A stretch of 64,000 bases of DNA, taken from NCBI RefSeq assembly GCF_001652265.1, contig NZ_LWBS01000220.1, forward strand, positions 124,001-188,000, given 5' to 3'. The translations under genes and the position numbers were made by a program. The notes under the pieces are model-generated. The model was given only the letters and a program-made list of their open reading frames with translations. It did no database searches and was not told where the DNA came from. Shown in pieces: positions 53,564 through 62,098 of the stretch; position 1 is the stretch's first letter, and every line of letters starts with the position of its first letter. This stretch comes from Rhizobium leguminosarum. Its GTDB lineage: Bacteria; Pseudomonadota; Alphaproteobacteria; Rhizobiales; Rhizobiaceae.

Positions 53564-54985
53564 CTATGTCCGCCTCTTCTTGCCTTCGAACGGATTTTCA
53601 GGCGAGCGGAAATGGATGCGGATCGGCACGCTCGGCATGTCGAAATCGGCGCGCAACCCGTTGATCAGATAGCGTGTATAGGATTCCGGCAGCGCATCCG
53701 ACCGGGTGCAGGAGATCATGAAGGCTGGCGGGCGAGCCTTGACCTGCGTCATGTATTTCAGCTTGATGCGGCGGCCGGAAACGGCCGGTGGCGGATGCTG
53801 GATCTGCTGCGTCTCCAGCCAGCGGTTGAGCCGCGCTGTCGAGATGCGCTTGTTCCAGACCCTGTCCGTGTCGATGATCGACTGCATCAGCTTGTCCAGT
53901 CCCCAGCCGGTCTGGCCGGAGATCGGCACGGCGCGGATGCCGCGCGCCTGCGGCAGCAGGCGGTCGGTCTTTTCGCGCAGATCCGCAAGCACCGCCTGCC
54001 GATCCTCGATCATGTCCCATTTGTTGAAGGCGAGCACAGCGGCACGGCCTTCGCGCAGCACCAGGTCGACGATCTGCAGGTCCTGTTTCTCGAAAGGGAT
54101 CGTCGCATCGAAGACGATGACGACGGTTTCGGCGAAGCGGATGGCGCGCAGCGCATCGGCAACCGAAAGCTTCTCCAGCTTCTCGATCACCCGCGCCTTG
54201 CGGCGCATGCCTGCCGTATCGAACATTTTGATGGTGCGGCCGCGCCAATCCCATTCGACCGAGATGGAGTCGCGGGTGATGCCTGCCTCCGGCCCGGTCA
54301 AAAGCCGGTCCTCGCCGAGGAAGCGATTGATCAGCGTCGATTTGCCGGCATTCGGCCGTCCGACGATCGCCACGCGCAACGGCTTCGTATCGTCATAGGT
54401 CGGCTCTTCGTCCTCGTCGCCCTCGTCTGATGATTGCGGAATGTCGACGTCGGTAACCGCCACATCCTCTTTCTCGGGATAGGCCCGGTCCTCGCCGATT
54501 GCCGCGACGATCGCATCGCGCAAGTCGAGCATGCCCTGCCCATGTTCGGCCGAAATCGGCGTCGGCTCACCGAGCCCGAGCGTGTAGGCGTCATAGAAGC
54601 CGCTGTCGGAGCCCCGCGCTTCGGATTTGTTGGCGACAAGCACCACCGGCTTGCCACGCCGGCGCAGCATTTCGGCAAGGTCGGTATCGACGGGCGTCAA
54701 TCCGCTCTTGGCGTCAACGACGAAGAGCGAAAGATCCGCCTCGTCGATCGCCGCTTCCGTCTGCGCCCGCATCCGGCCCAGCAGGCTCTCCGCGTCGGCC
54801 TCTTCCAGACCAGCCGTGTCGATGATCGTGAAAGTCAGGCCCATCAGCCGCGCATCGCCCGGCCGGCGGTCGCGGGTTACACCTGGCGTGTCATCGACAA
54901 GCGCCAGCTTCTTGCCCACCAGCCGGTTGAAAAGTGTCGACTTGCCGACATTCGGACGACCGACGATGGCGACCGTGAAACTCAT
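53564..54985 (-). CDS. der: ribosome biogenesis GTPase Der (EngA)
   Basis: A 473-residue protein with two tandem GTPase domains and a C-terminal KH-like domain, the defining Der layout, needed for 50S ribosomal subunit assembly. Domain 1 has [19 protein letters not shown] and NKSE; domain 2 (from about residue 205) has [19 protein letters not shown] and NKWD. The acidic linker between them contains DEDEEP. The start is preceded by GGAAAAAG. It is 15 bases downstream of a TPR membrane protein gene, so both are probably one operon, a pairing frequently found in proteobacteria. Confidence 0.97.
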   Translation of the reverse strand: MSFTVAIVGRPNVGKSTLFNRLVGKKLALVDDTPGVTRDRRPGDARLMGLTFTIIDTAGLEEADAESLLGRMRAQTEAAIDEADLSLFVVDAKSGLTPVDTDLAEMLRRRGKPVVLVANKSEARGSDSGFYDAYTLGLGEPTPISAEHGQGMLDLRDAIVAAIGEDRAYPEKEDVAVTDVDIPQSSDEGDEDEEPTYDDTKPLRVAIVGRPNAGKSTLINRFLGEDRLLTGPEAGITRDSISVEWDWRGRTIKMFDTAGMRRKARVIEKLEKLSVADALRAIRFAETVVIVFDATIPFEKQDLQIVDLVLREGRAAVLAFNKWDMIEDRQAVLADLREKTDRLLPQARGIRAVPISGQTGWGLDKLMQSIIDTDRVWNKRISTARLNRWLETQQIQHPPPAVSGRRIKLKYMTQVKARPPAFMISCTRSDALPESYTRYLINGLRADFDMPSVPIRIHFRSPENPFEGKKRRT

Positions 54986-55000
54986 TCTTTTTCCTTAAGC

Positions 55001-55684
55001 TCAGCCCTGAGCGGCGGGCGCCTTGCCGGATGCAGTAATCAGATCAAGCATCATATGGGCGCGATTGGCAACATTGCGCGGGCTGTCGGTATCGTCGACG
55101 ATCGACTGGAACCACTGCCGCGCCTGCGCCATGTTGCCGGCTTTGTAAGCGGCAAGGCCGAGTGCCTCGCGCGCCGAATGACGGAAGGCGTTGCCCGGAA
55201 CAGCCATCTCCTCGATCGCGGCCGAAACCTGCTCGTAAGCGCCGTTCTCGATGAGCAGCCAGCCGGCACGCATCTTGGCGGCATCGCGCACGGCGGCCGG
55301 AACGCCGTTGTCCTTGCCGATCTCGTTGAAGGCGGCGATCGCCGCGGCGGCATCGCCCTTCTGCACCTGAACGGTCGCGGCCCGCATGCGTGCCAGCACC
55401 GGATAGGCGCCATGGCCTTCCTTCTCAAGTTTGTCGAGCGCGGCCAGCGCCTCGTCGTTCTTGTTTTCGTCGGCAAGCTTCATCGCCGCCAGGAACTGGT
55501 CGCCGGTGCCGGAGGAACGGTTGTCGTCCCAATAGTCGTAGAGAACCTTGCCGGCCGTGCCGACGACGATCAGGATGGCGACGACGATGATATAGCGGCC
55601 GAACCGGCGCCAGACGCCCTTCATCTGGTCAGATCGCAATTCCTCATTGACTTCACGGATGAAGCTGTCGTCGTTGAATGCCAT
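55001..55684 (-). CDS. tetratricopeptide-type membrane-anchored protein (YfgM-like)
   Basis: A 227-residue protein. An N-terminal cytoplasmic part (FIREVNEELRSDQMKGVWRR) is followed by one membrane segment at about residues 31-51 (YIIVVAILIVVGTAGKVLYD) and then a periplasmic helical repeat domain with TPR_21-type Ala-rich helices. This is the layout of YfgM, which in E. coli associates with the Sec translocon and lies near der. The ATG at 55684 was chosen over the frame start at 55723 because of GAGACGAGA. It is upstream of der in the same direction. Confidence 0.85.
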   Translation of the reverse strand: MAFNDDSFIREVNEELRSDQMKGVWRRFGRYIIVVAILIVVGTAGKVLYDYWDDNRSSGTGDQFLAAMKLADENKNDEALAALDKLEKEGHGAYPVLARMRAATVQVQKGDAAAAIAAFNEIGKDNGVPAAVRDAAKMRAGWLLIENGAYEQVSAAIEEMAVPGNAFRHSAREALGLAAYKAGNMAQARQWFQSIVDDTDSPRNVANRAHMMLDLITASGKAPAAQG

Positions 55685-55783
55685 TCTCGTCTCCGGCCGC
55701 GGAAATACCCATACACCATGCAAAACGCATATTGTCGGGCCTTCTACTCCATTTTGCCGCCGTTGTAAGGGGGATGTGAAAGA

Positions 55784-55886
55784 TTAGAGCGCCGCGCGTC
55801 CGACATGATGCGCAAAGGACGCTCTAACACTTTGAATCCGCGCATAATCCCTTCCGAAAATCGGAATCGACTTTCGGGATTATGTG
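55784..55886 (-). repeat. RIME-like palindromic intergenic repeat, copy 7
   Basis: TTAGAGCGCCG...GGACGCTCTAA followed by CGCGCATAATCCC...GGGATTATGTG. Reverse orientation relative to copy 1. It fills the gap between the nnrU stop and the TPR gene. Confidence 0.85.
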
Positions 55887-55890
55887 TCGG

Positions 55891-56475
55891 TCACATGACG
55901 AGCGGCGAAACCCCGATCAACCATTCGTGCAGCTTCCAGATGATCAGCGCCCAGACGACGATGCCGATGACGATCGCATAGAGATCGTATTTGGCCGAGA
56001 CGAACGGCCGGAGCGTGATTTCGCCCGCCCGCTGCCGCCGTTTCAAGGAAATGCGCAGGATAACGCCCCAGGCGAGAAAGGCGGCAAACAGCAGAACCGA
56101 AGATGTCTCGCCATTGGCGAGCAGGTGCGCCAGCGCCCAGATCTTCACCGACAGCACCATCGGATGTTTGGTCTTCGTCGCGATATGCCCCGCCGGCAGC
56201 AGCGAGGCGACGAGACAGATCATCGCGATCAGCATCAGCGTGATTGTTATATGCGCCATCCAGACCGGCGGATTGTAAAGCACGCCGGTCACATGACGCG
56301 CCTGCCCGAAGCCGTAGATCAAAAGGATCAGCGTGGCGATGCTGGCAATCGAATAGGCAGCCCGCCAGCCCTTCTCGCCGAGGCTTGCGATCATCGAACG
56401 GCGAAAGTCCGGCAACACCACCCGCACCAGATGCACCCCGAGGAAAAGTATGATGCCGACGATAAGCAATGTCAT
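55891..56475 (-). CDS. NnrU family membrane protein
   Basis: A 194-residue integral membrane protein with about six hydrophobic segments. HLVRVVLPDFRR, the AAYSIASIATLILLIYGFGQ stretch and HPMVLSVKIWALAHLLANGE match NnrU/MAPEG-like isoprenylcysteine-type membrane proteins. NnrU was named from a nitric-oxide-reduction locus, but no denitrification gene is near, so the name implies family only. The ATG at 56475 was chosen because AAGGG lies upstream; the open frame runs to 57498 as antisense of the next gene, which is not coding. Only four bases separate its stop from repeat copy 7. Confidence 0.88.
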   Translation of the reverse strand: MTLLIVGIILFLGVHLVRVVLPDFRRSMIASLGEKGWRAAYSIASIATLILLIYGFGQARHVTGVLYNPPVWMAHITITLMLIAMICLVASLLPAGHIATKTKHPMVLSVKIWALAHLLANGETSSVLLFAAFLAWGVILRISLKRRQRAGEITLRPFVSAKYDLYAIVIGIVVWALIIWKLHEWLIGVSPLVM

Positions 56476-56595
56476 TGTGGATCCCTTCTGTGCCGTTTGT
56501 GTTGGCTTAGCGGCTGACGTGAAAAAATGCCAGCGCGACCGCAGCTTCGCCGCAATTCTGGTGAAGGAAACCCCGAACAAATTGTCGCGGTGCCC

Positions 56596-57582
56596 ATGTC
56601 CCGTCTTCTCCTCTCCACCTGCCTTTCTGTTTCGCTCCTCATCCCGGCAATTGCCGAGGCGGCCGACCGGCCGAAACAGCTCGTCATCATTTCCTTCGAC
56701 GGCGCCCACGACAACGCGCTCTGGCTGAAGAGCCGCGAGATGGCGGCGAAGAACGGCGCCCACTTCACCTATTTCCTCTCCTGTACCTTCCTGATGAACG
56801 AGGCGGCGAAAAAGGCCTATCAGGCGCCGCACCAGAAACGCGGAAAATCCAATGTGGGCTTCGCCCAGAGCGACGACGAGATCCGCGAGCGCCTCGGCAA
56901 TATCTGGCACGCCCATCTCGAAGGCCACGACATATCGAGCCATGCCTGCGGCCATTTCGACGGCCGCCTCTGGAGCGAGGCCGACTGGTCGGCCGAATAC
57001 GCCACCTTCCACGCGACGCTTGAGAATGCCTGGAAGAGCGTCGGCCTTCAGGCGCCGGCCGGTTGGCAGGATCTGGTCGATCACGGCATCAAGGGCTTTC
57101 GCGCCCCCTATCTCTCGGCAACTGCAGGCGCCGACATGATCGCCGCCGAAAAGAAGGCGGGCTTCAGCTATGACGCGAGCCTCGTCACCAAAGGCCCTGC
57201 CATGCCTGTCGAGGAAGACGGCACCACTCGCTTCGGCCTGCCGCTGATCCCCGAAGGCCCGAGCGAAAAGCCAATCATCGGCATGGACTACAATCTCTTC
57301 GTCCGCCATTCCAAGGGTGAGGAGGATAAGGCCGATTCCGCGGAATTCGAGGACCGCGCCTATGCCGCCTTCAAGGAGGCTTTCGACAAGCAATATGCCG
57401 GCAACCGCATCCCGCTCCAACTCGGTTTCCACTTCGTCGAAATGAACGGCGGCGCCTATTGGCGCGCGCTCGACCGACTGGTCAGCGACGTCTGCCACCG
57501 GGCTGACGTCGCCTGCGTCAGCTATTCGGAAGCGATCCCGATGATCGAGGCGCGCGGGAAATTGCAGACGTCAGGTCTTTGA
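56596..57582 (+). CDS. secreted polysaccharide deacetylase-family protein
   Basis: A 328-residue protein. The signal peptide is MSRLLLSTCLSVSLLIPAIA to about EAA. The NodB-type metal site is visible as VIISFDGAHDN (the Asp motif is SFDGAHD rather than TFDDG) and SSHACGHFDG (HxxxH). FRAPYLSATAGADM corresponds to the third family motif. FHFVEMNGGAYWRALDRLV is near the C-terminus. It is likely a periplasmic carbohydrate esterase, but the altered Asp motif leaves catalysis uncertain. The ATG at 56596 has no clear binding site. It is divergent from nnrU. Confidence 0.82.
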   Translation: MSRLLLSTCLSVSLLIPAIAEAADRPKQLVIISFDGAHDNALWLKSREMAAKNGAHFTYFLSCTFLMNEAAKKAYQAPHQKRGKSNVGFAQSDDEIRERLGNIWHAHLEGHDISSHACGHFDGRLWSEADWSAEYATFHATLENAWKSVGLQAPAGWQDLVDHGIKGFRAPYLSATAGADMIAAEKKAGFSYDASLVTKGPAMPVEEDGTTRFGLPLIPEGPSEKPIIGMDYNLFVRHSKGEEDKADSAEFEDRAYAAFKEAFDKQYAGNRIPLQLGFHFVEMNGGAYWRALDRLVSDVCHRADVACVSYSEAIPMIEARGKLQTSGL

Positions 57583-57647
57583 TGGCAGTTGCTACCAAGA
57601 CCGCAAGGTATCTCTAGGTCCGATTGGATGAGACGGCGTGCCGCGCC

Positions 57648-57766
57648 GCCCCCTCATCCGCCCTATCGGGCACCTTCTCCCCGCTGGGGAGAAGAGGGAA
57701 TCGAGACGTTGCGGCAAGTCTCTTCTCCCCGGCGGGGAGAAGGTGCCGGCAGGCGGATGAGGGGGC
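57648..57766. repeat. 119-bp large inverted repeat element
   Basis: Left arm GCCCCCTCATCCGCC... and right arm ...GGCGGATGAGGGGGC are complementary with few mismatches over about 46 bases. Each arm holds its own small palindrome (TTCTCCCC...GGGGAGAA). It lies between the deacetylase gene and bacA, which are convergent. It looks like a dispersed rhizobial repeat that could double as a bidirectional terminator. Confidence 0.85.
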
Positions 57767-57808
57767 CACACGCGCCGACGTTTCGATCGCGGACAAGCCC
57801 CCGCCGCA

Positions 57809-59074
57809 TCAACCGTCGGCGTGCACGACGCCCGTCTCACGCTCCAGGTAGCGCTGGTCGATTTCAGGCAGCGGTTCGTCGTCGATTGCCGCCTCGAAGG
57901 CCTTGAGGCGTTTGTGAATCGAGAGCAGTTCAATGATCGTCGTCCAGGAGTTGACGAGATACTGGAACGAGTTGCTGACCTGTCCGAAGGCGGTCGAGAT
58001 CTGCTGGAAGATACCGTAAGTGATAGTGCCCGCCACGATCGTCGGCACCAGCATGAAGACCACGAAGAGCGCGTCGGCCTGGATATAGAAATAACGGGCG
58101 ACATTGAAATACATGTAGTGGAAATACATGCGGTAATAGTTGCGGCGAACGTTGCCGAAGAGCTCCCTGACTGTCAGCGGCTCAGCCCGTTCCGCATGGT
58201 CCTCGCCATAGACGAGCTCCTTGCGATACGCCGCTTCGACGCGCTGGTTGCGGAAATTCAGCCCCGGCAGCTTGACGCCGGCGACCGCCAGCAGAAGCGT
58301 GCCGAACGCCGACCAGAACAGCGCCAGCCAGAAGAGCGAATTCGCCACCGGCCCGATGAACGGCAGTTCGGTCACGTAATGCGACAGCGCCAGAAGGATC
58401 GGAAGGAATACCACGAGCGTCATCACCGAGTTGATGAGGCTGATGCCAAGACCTTCGAGCGTGCTCGAAAAGCGCATCGTATCTTCCTGAACGCGCTGGG
58501 CGGCACCTTCGATATGACGAAGCTTTTCCCACTTCGACATGTAGAAATTGTTCATCGCCGTTCGCCAGCGGAAGATGTAATGACTGGTGAAGAAGTCGGT
58601 CATGATCGATACGAACATGCTGAGGAATGCGATCTGGCAGAAGACCCACATCAGGGTGTAGAAATTGTCGACGGAAATGCCTGGCTGCTTCGACAATGCG
58701 TTCTGCAGAAGGTCACCAAACGGCCGGCGCCAGTTATTGATCACAACGCTGATCTGGACGCCGAAGTAGGTCACGAAGATGATCAGCGCCGAACCCCAGA
58801 TCGACCAAATCTTCCAGGGGTGGTTCAGCGCCTTCAGATGCCATGCACCGCAGAAGATCACCGCCGACAGAAGGAAATAGCTGTAGAACCAGACATTTTC
58901 GGGCAGCAGGAAGAACGAGAGGTCGATCGGCTGCTGCTCTTCGGGAACCGGCGCATAGCCGAGCGATGCACCAAGGCTGGCGGCGAAGAGATACCAGCCG
59001 GCAATGGAAATCAGGGTCCAAACGACGAGCGAAGTAAAGAACGCCTTTGGCTGCGGAAAGAAGGAATGAAACAC
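57809..59074 (-). CDS. bacA: BacA/SbmA peptide transporter
   Basis: A 421-residue inner-membrane protein of the SbmA/BacA family, which imports peptides including plant nodule-specific cysteine-rich peptides; rhizobial BacA is needed for bacteroid survival in legumes of the galegoid group. It has about seven or eight membrane segments. Recognised stretches are FFPQPKAFFTSLVVWTLISI at the start, WRTAMNNFYMSKWEKLRHIE, RVQEDTMRFSSTLEGLG, and FNVARYFYIQADALFVVFML. There is no fused ATPase domain. The frame opens with GTG at 59074, with AGGAAAG 12 bases upstream. It appears monocistronic. Confidence 0.95.
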   Translation of the reverse strand: MFHSFFPQPKAFFTSLVVWTLISIAGWYLFAASLGASLGYAPVPEEQQPIDLSFFLLPENVWFYSYFLLSAVIFCGAWHLKALNHPWKIWSIWGSALIIFVTYFGVQISVVINNWRRPFGDLLQNALSKQPGISVDNFYTLMWVFCQIAFLSMFVSIMTDFFTSHYIFRWRTAMNNFYMSKWEKLRHIEGAAQRVQEDTMRFSSTLEGLGISLINSVMTLVVFLPILLALSHYVTELPFIGPVANSLFWLALFWSAFGTLLLAVAGVKLPGLNFRNQRVEAAYRKELVYGEDHAERAEPLTVRELFGNVRRNYYRMYFHYMYFNVARYFYIQADALFVVFMLVPTIVAGTITYGIFQQISTAFGQVSNSFQYLVNSWTTIIELLSIHKRLKAFEAAIDDEPLPEIDQRYLERETGVVHADG

Positions 59075-59199
59075 GGGGAGCTTTGCTTTCCTGAACTATG
59101 AGTCTCGGGAGTGTCGTCGAACACTGATTGTGCCGGAAACTAAGGCAGTTCGAAGGAAGCAGCAATGGGTTCGGCCGATTGTTACGGAGATGTAACCGG

Positions 59200-60384
59200 T
59201 TAACCGATTTTCTTGATCACCGGCATCACCAGCGCTGCGCAGGCGACGAGTGCCACAGTGGCGATCATCGTGGGCACGGTGAAGCTGCCCGTGCGCTCGG
59301 CGATCCAACCGGCAACAACAGGCCCGACGATCTGGCCGACGCCAAAAGCGGCCGTCATCATCGCCAGGATCCGCCGCGGGCTCTCAGGCGAAAGCTTGCG
59401 GCCAATCTGCAGACCGTAGGCGGTTATTGCCAAGAACGTTGCCCCGAACAGAGCGCCGCCGATCAGCGGTGCAGCAGAAGCCGGCAGCGCTACGGTCGCT
59501 AGCACGCCGGCGGCTTCGACCAGAAGCGCCGCGACATAAACGCCGCCAAGCCCGAGCGGCCTGACCAGAGGCTTCCAGGCAAACAGCGCTACCGCAGCCG
59601 TCAGGCCGGCAATGAACCAGCAGAGGAATTCGACGAAGGGTCCCGTTGCAGAAAGGCGCGCGATGGTGACGAGGAAGGTCGCGGTGATGACGTAACCGAA
59701 ACCGAATAGGCCGTAAGACAGCGTCAGCAGCACCATCGGCCGGTTCCAGACCAGCGCCGGCTCCTTGCCCGACTGCGCCGATTGCGCAGGCGCCGACGGC
59801 AGCAGCAGGAAAACGACGACGAGGCTTGCCGCACAATAGAGCGCCCCGCCGATCCAGTCGGCGCGCCAGCCGCCCGCCCCGTCCTGAAAGCCGAGGCCGA
59901 TCAGAAACACCATGACCGACGACAAGGCGATGCCAGCACCCGGCCCGCCGAAATGCGCCGCCTGCACATGATCGTTGCCGGTAGCAGCCCCGTGGCTGAG
60001 CACGATCGACGAGGTGAAGACCATCGCAAAGGCGCTGGCGATGCCCGCCAGAAAGCGGATGGCAGCGAAGATCGCGACGGAATCGGTGGCGGCCATGGCG
60101 GCAAGCAGGATCGCGGTTGCAAGCAGCGACAGCAGCGCCACCAGCCGCTCCCCACCCGCTGCCCAGCCATAGGCGGCAAGCACGGCGCCGACGAGATACC
60201 CGACGAAATTCGCCGATGCGATAAAGCCTGCATCCGCTGCCGAAAGCGGCACACCGCTGATCATACCGGGCAGGATCGGCGTGTAGGAAAAGCGCCCGAA
60301 GCCCATGGCAGCTGCCATGGCGACAGCGCCGGCAGCGGCGGTGGAGACAAGATTCGGCGGGGAGTTTCGGGTGCGGACGAGCAT
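59200..60384 (-). CDS. YbfB/YjiJ family MFS transporter
   Basis: A 394-residue transporter with 12 predicted membrane segments. AMGFGRFSYTPILPGMISGV near the N-terminus is the mark of the YbfB/YjiJ family. LLSLLATAILLAAMAATDSV and GIGLGG-type glycine-rich segments follow. The substrate of the family is largely unknown. It is divergent from a PadR-type regulator across a 165-base interval that includes a TATGT-N6-ACATA repeat, which suggests that PadR controls its expression. Confidence 0.88.
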   Translation of the reverse strand: MLVRTRNSPPNLVSTAAAGAVAMAAAMGFGRFSYTPILPGMISGVPLSAADAGFIASANFVGYLVGAVLAAYGWAAGGERLVALLSLLATAILLAAMAATDSVAIFAAIRFLAGIASAFAMVFTSSIVLSHGAATGNDHVQAAHFGGPGAGIALSSVMVFLIGLGFQDGAGGWRADWIGGALYCAASLVVVFLLLPSAPAQSAQSGKEPALVWNRPMVLLTLSYGLFGFGYVITATFLVTIARLSATGPFVEFLCWFIAGLTAAVALFAWKPLVRPLGLGGVYVAALLVEAAGVLATVALPASAAPLIGGALFGATFLAITAYGLQIGRKLSPESPRRILAMMTAAFGVGQIVGPVVAGWIAERTGSFTVPTMIATVALVACAALVMPVIKKIG

Positions 60385-60500
60385 GCCCGTGTTTATCGCG
60401 CTGCAGCATCGGCATCACAATCAAGTAATTCTGATCGATCGATCAATTTCCCGAAACGCCGGAAATTTTCACCCCCTTGAAAACAATTATCTTACGATAT

Positions 60501-60516
60501 ATGTTTTACGACATAG
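60501..60516. promoter_or_regulatory. PadR-type operator candidate
   Basis: TATGT-TTTACG-ACATA resembles the ATGT...ACAT pattern bound by PadR regulators, though the spacer is two bases shorter than the classic eight. ACGATA/ACGACA repeats flank it. It is 34 bases before the PadR start codon. Confidence 0.5.
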
Positions 60517-60549
60517 TCAACGATACATCTAACGATGAAAGGAAGAATC

Positions 60550-61125
60550 ATGAGAGGTTTTAAAGGCGGCATGTTCGGCGGAGATTTCCGCATGGGCCGC
60601 AAATTTGCGGCTGGCGATCTCCAGCTCGTCATCCTGGCGCTCCTCGCTGAGCAGCCGCGCCACGGCTATGAATTGATAAAGTTGCTGGAGGAGCGGTCCG
60701 GCGGCTTCTACGTGCCGAGCCCCGGCGTCATCTATCCCGCCCTCACCTATCTCGAGGAAACCGGCCTTGCCGAGGTCGAGGTGAAAGGCGCCAAGAAGCT
60801 CTACCGTATCACCGAGGCCGGCCGCGGCCGCGTCGAGGAAAACCGCGCCATGATCCTGCATACGTTCGCCAAGCTGGAACGCATCGGCGAGAAGATGGCC
60901 CATGTGAAGCGTGTCTTCGAAACCGACCGTCACGGCGCCGACGAAGGCGATGACGGCGATTTCATGCAGGACGGTGGTGATATCCGCGCCGCCCGCATGC
61001 TGCTGCGCTCGGCCATGCGGATGCGCTATCCCTGGTCGAAACCCGAAGCCGCCCGCATCGCCGGCATCCTCGAACGCGCCGCCACCGAAATCCTGCAAGG
61101 CGGCAGGCCGGCAACGCGGGGCTGA
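60550..61125 (+). CDS. PadR-family transcriptional regulator
   Basis: A 191-residue regulator. The winged helix is clear: GDLQLVILALLAEQPRHGYE then FYVPSPGVIYPALTYLEETG. The C-terminal part has coiled-coil helices (VEENRAMILHTFAKLERIGE) for dimerisation and an acidic, Asp/Gly-rich loop. The ATG at 60550 was chosen because GGAAG lies five bases upstream, and the alternative at 60535 lacks a site. It is divergent from the MFS gene, a common pairing for PadR-controlled exporters. Confidence 0.9.
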   Translation: MRGFKGGMFGGDFRMGRKFAAGDLQLVILALLAEQPRHGYELIKLLEERSGGFYVPSPGVIYPALTYLEETGLAEVEVKGAKKLYRITEAGRGRVEENRAMILHTFAKLERIGEKMAHVKRVFETDRHGADEGDDGDFMQDGGDIRAARMLLRSAMRMRYPWSKPEAARIAGILERAATEILQGGRPATRG

Positions 61126-61193
61126 GACGAAGACTGTACGGCGGGATTTGAGACAAAGGCAGCTCCCGCCATCTTCATTGTCCAGCGCCGGTC

Positions 61194-61952
61194 TTACGCC
61201 CGCTCATCCGGCAAGGTCAGAATCACCGGCCCGTTGCGCGTCGCGACCACCGTGTGTTCGTATTGCACGGTCGGCGCCTTCGGATCGGCATAGAGCGTCC
61301 AGGCATCGTCGCCGCCTTCGGCCCATGTCGCGCCGAGTGAGAGAAACGGCTCGACGGTGAAGACAAGGCCTTCCGTCATCATGCGTTTTTCCGAAGGATC
61401 CGGCCAGGTCGAGAGCTCGGCCGGCTCCTCGTGCAATGAGCGGCCGACGCCGTGGCTCGCGAGATTGGCGACCAGCGTATAGCGGTTCTTCTGCGCGAAG
61501 GCACCGACGGCAGTGCCGATCTTCGCCAGCGGTTCGCCCGATTTCACCTGGTTGAGACCGACCCAGAGCGCCCGCTTGCCGTCGCGGCAAAGCCGCTCGA
61601 TCTTCGGCTTCACCGGCGGCATCGTGAAGGAGGCGCCGGTATCGGCGAAGAAGCCGTCCTTTTCCGCCGAGACGTCGATGTTGATGAGGTCGCCGGCGCG
61701 GATGACGCGCGGGCCGGGAATACCGTGGGCGATTTCCTCGTTGATACTGATGCAGGTGGCACCGGGAAACTGGTAGCAGAACTCCGGCGCCGAGCGCGCG
61801 CCCGAATCCTCGAGCACCTTGCGGCCGATCTGGTCGAGCTCCAGCGTCGTCATGCCGGGCTCCATCGCCGCCGCCATCACCTGAATGGCGTTGGCGCAGA
61901 TGCGGCCGATCTCCTTGAGCTTTATCAGTTCGTCGTCGTTTGCGATAACCAT
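61194..61952 (-). CDS. map: type I methionine aminopeptidase
   Basis: A 252-residue enzyme that removes the initiator methionine. The pita-bread metal ligands can be placed: two Asp in INIDVSAEKDGFFADTG, His in ASHGVGRSLHEEP, Glu in VFTVEPFLS and Glu in VQYEHTVV. The length is typical. A weak GGGA precedes the ATG at 61952. It stands alone, with repeat copy 8 upstream. Rhizobia often have a second map gene, so whether this is the essential copy is unknown. Confidence 0.95.
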   Translation of the reverse strand: MVIANDDELIKLKEIGRICANAIQVMAAAMEPGMTTLELDQIGRKVLEDSGARSAPEFCYQFPGATCISINEEIAHGIPGPRVIRAGDLINIDVSAEKDGFFADTGASFTMPPVKPKIERLCRDGKRALWVGLNQVKSGEPLAKIGTAVGAFAQKNRYTLVANLASHGVGRSLHEEPAELSTWPDPSEKRMMTEGLVFTVEPFLSLGATWAEGGDDAWTLYADPKAPTVQYEHTVVATRNGPVILTLPDERA

Positions 61953-61991
61953 TCGTCTGTTCCCGCCTTGCGCAGGACGGCCGCGGCCGCC

Positions 61992-62095
61992 TCAGAGCGC
62001 CGCGCGTTCGACAGGACGCGCGAAGGACGCTCATCACGTTGAAGTGGCGCACAATCCTTTTTCGAAAAACGATTTCGATGTTCGACGTTATGCGC
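61992..62095 (-). repeat. RIME-like palindromic intergenic repeat, copy 8
   Basis: TCAGAGCGCCGCG...GGACGCTCATCA followed by GGCGCACAATCC...GACGTTATGCGC. Reverse orientation relative to copy 1, with more mismatches than the others. It starts 40 bases upstream of map and ends four bases from the stop codon of the next gene. Confidence 0.8.
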
Positions 62096-62098
62096 TCG

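Noticed and set aside
55891..56475. Evidence for a denitrification locus from the NnrU name
   Set aside because: No nor, nir or nnrR gene is nearby, so the name reflects family membership only.
56476..57498. Long N-terminal extension of the NnrU frame
   Set aside because: The extension is antisense to the deacetylase, and a good ribosome binding site supports the start at 56475.
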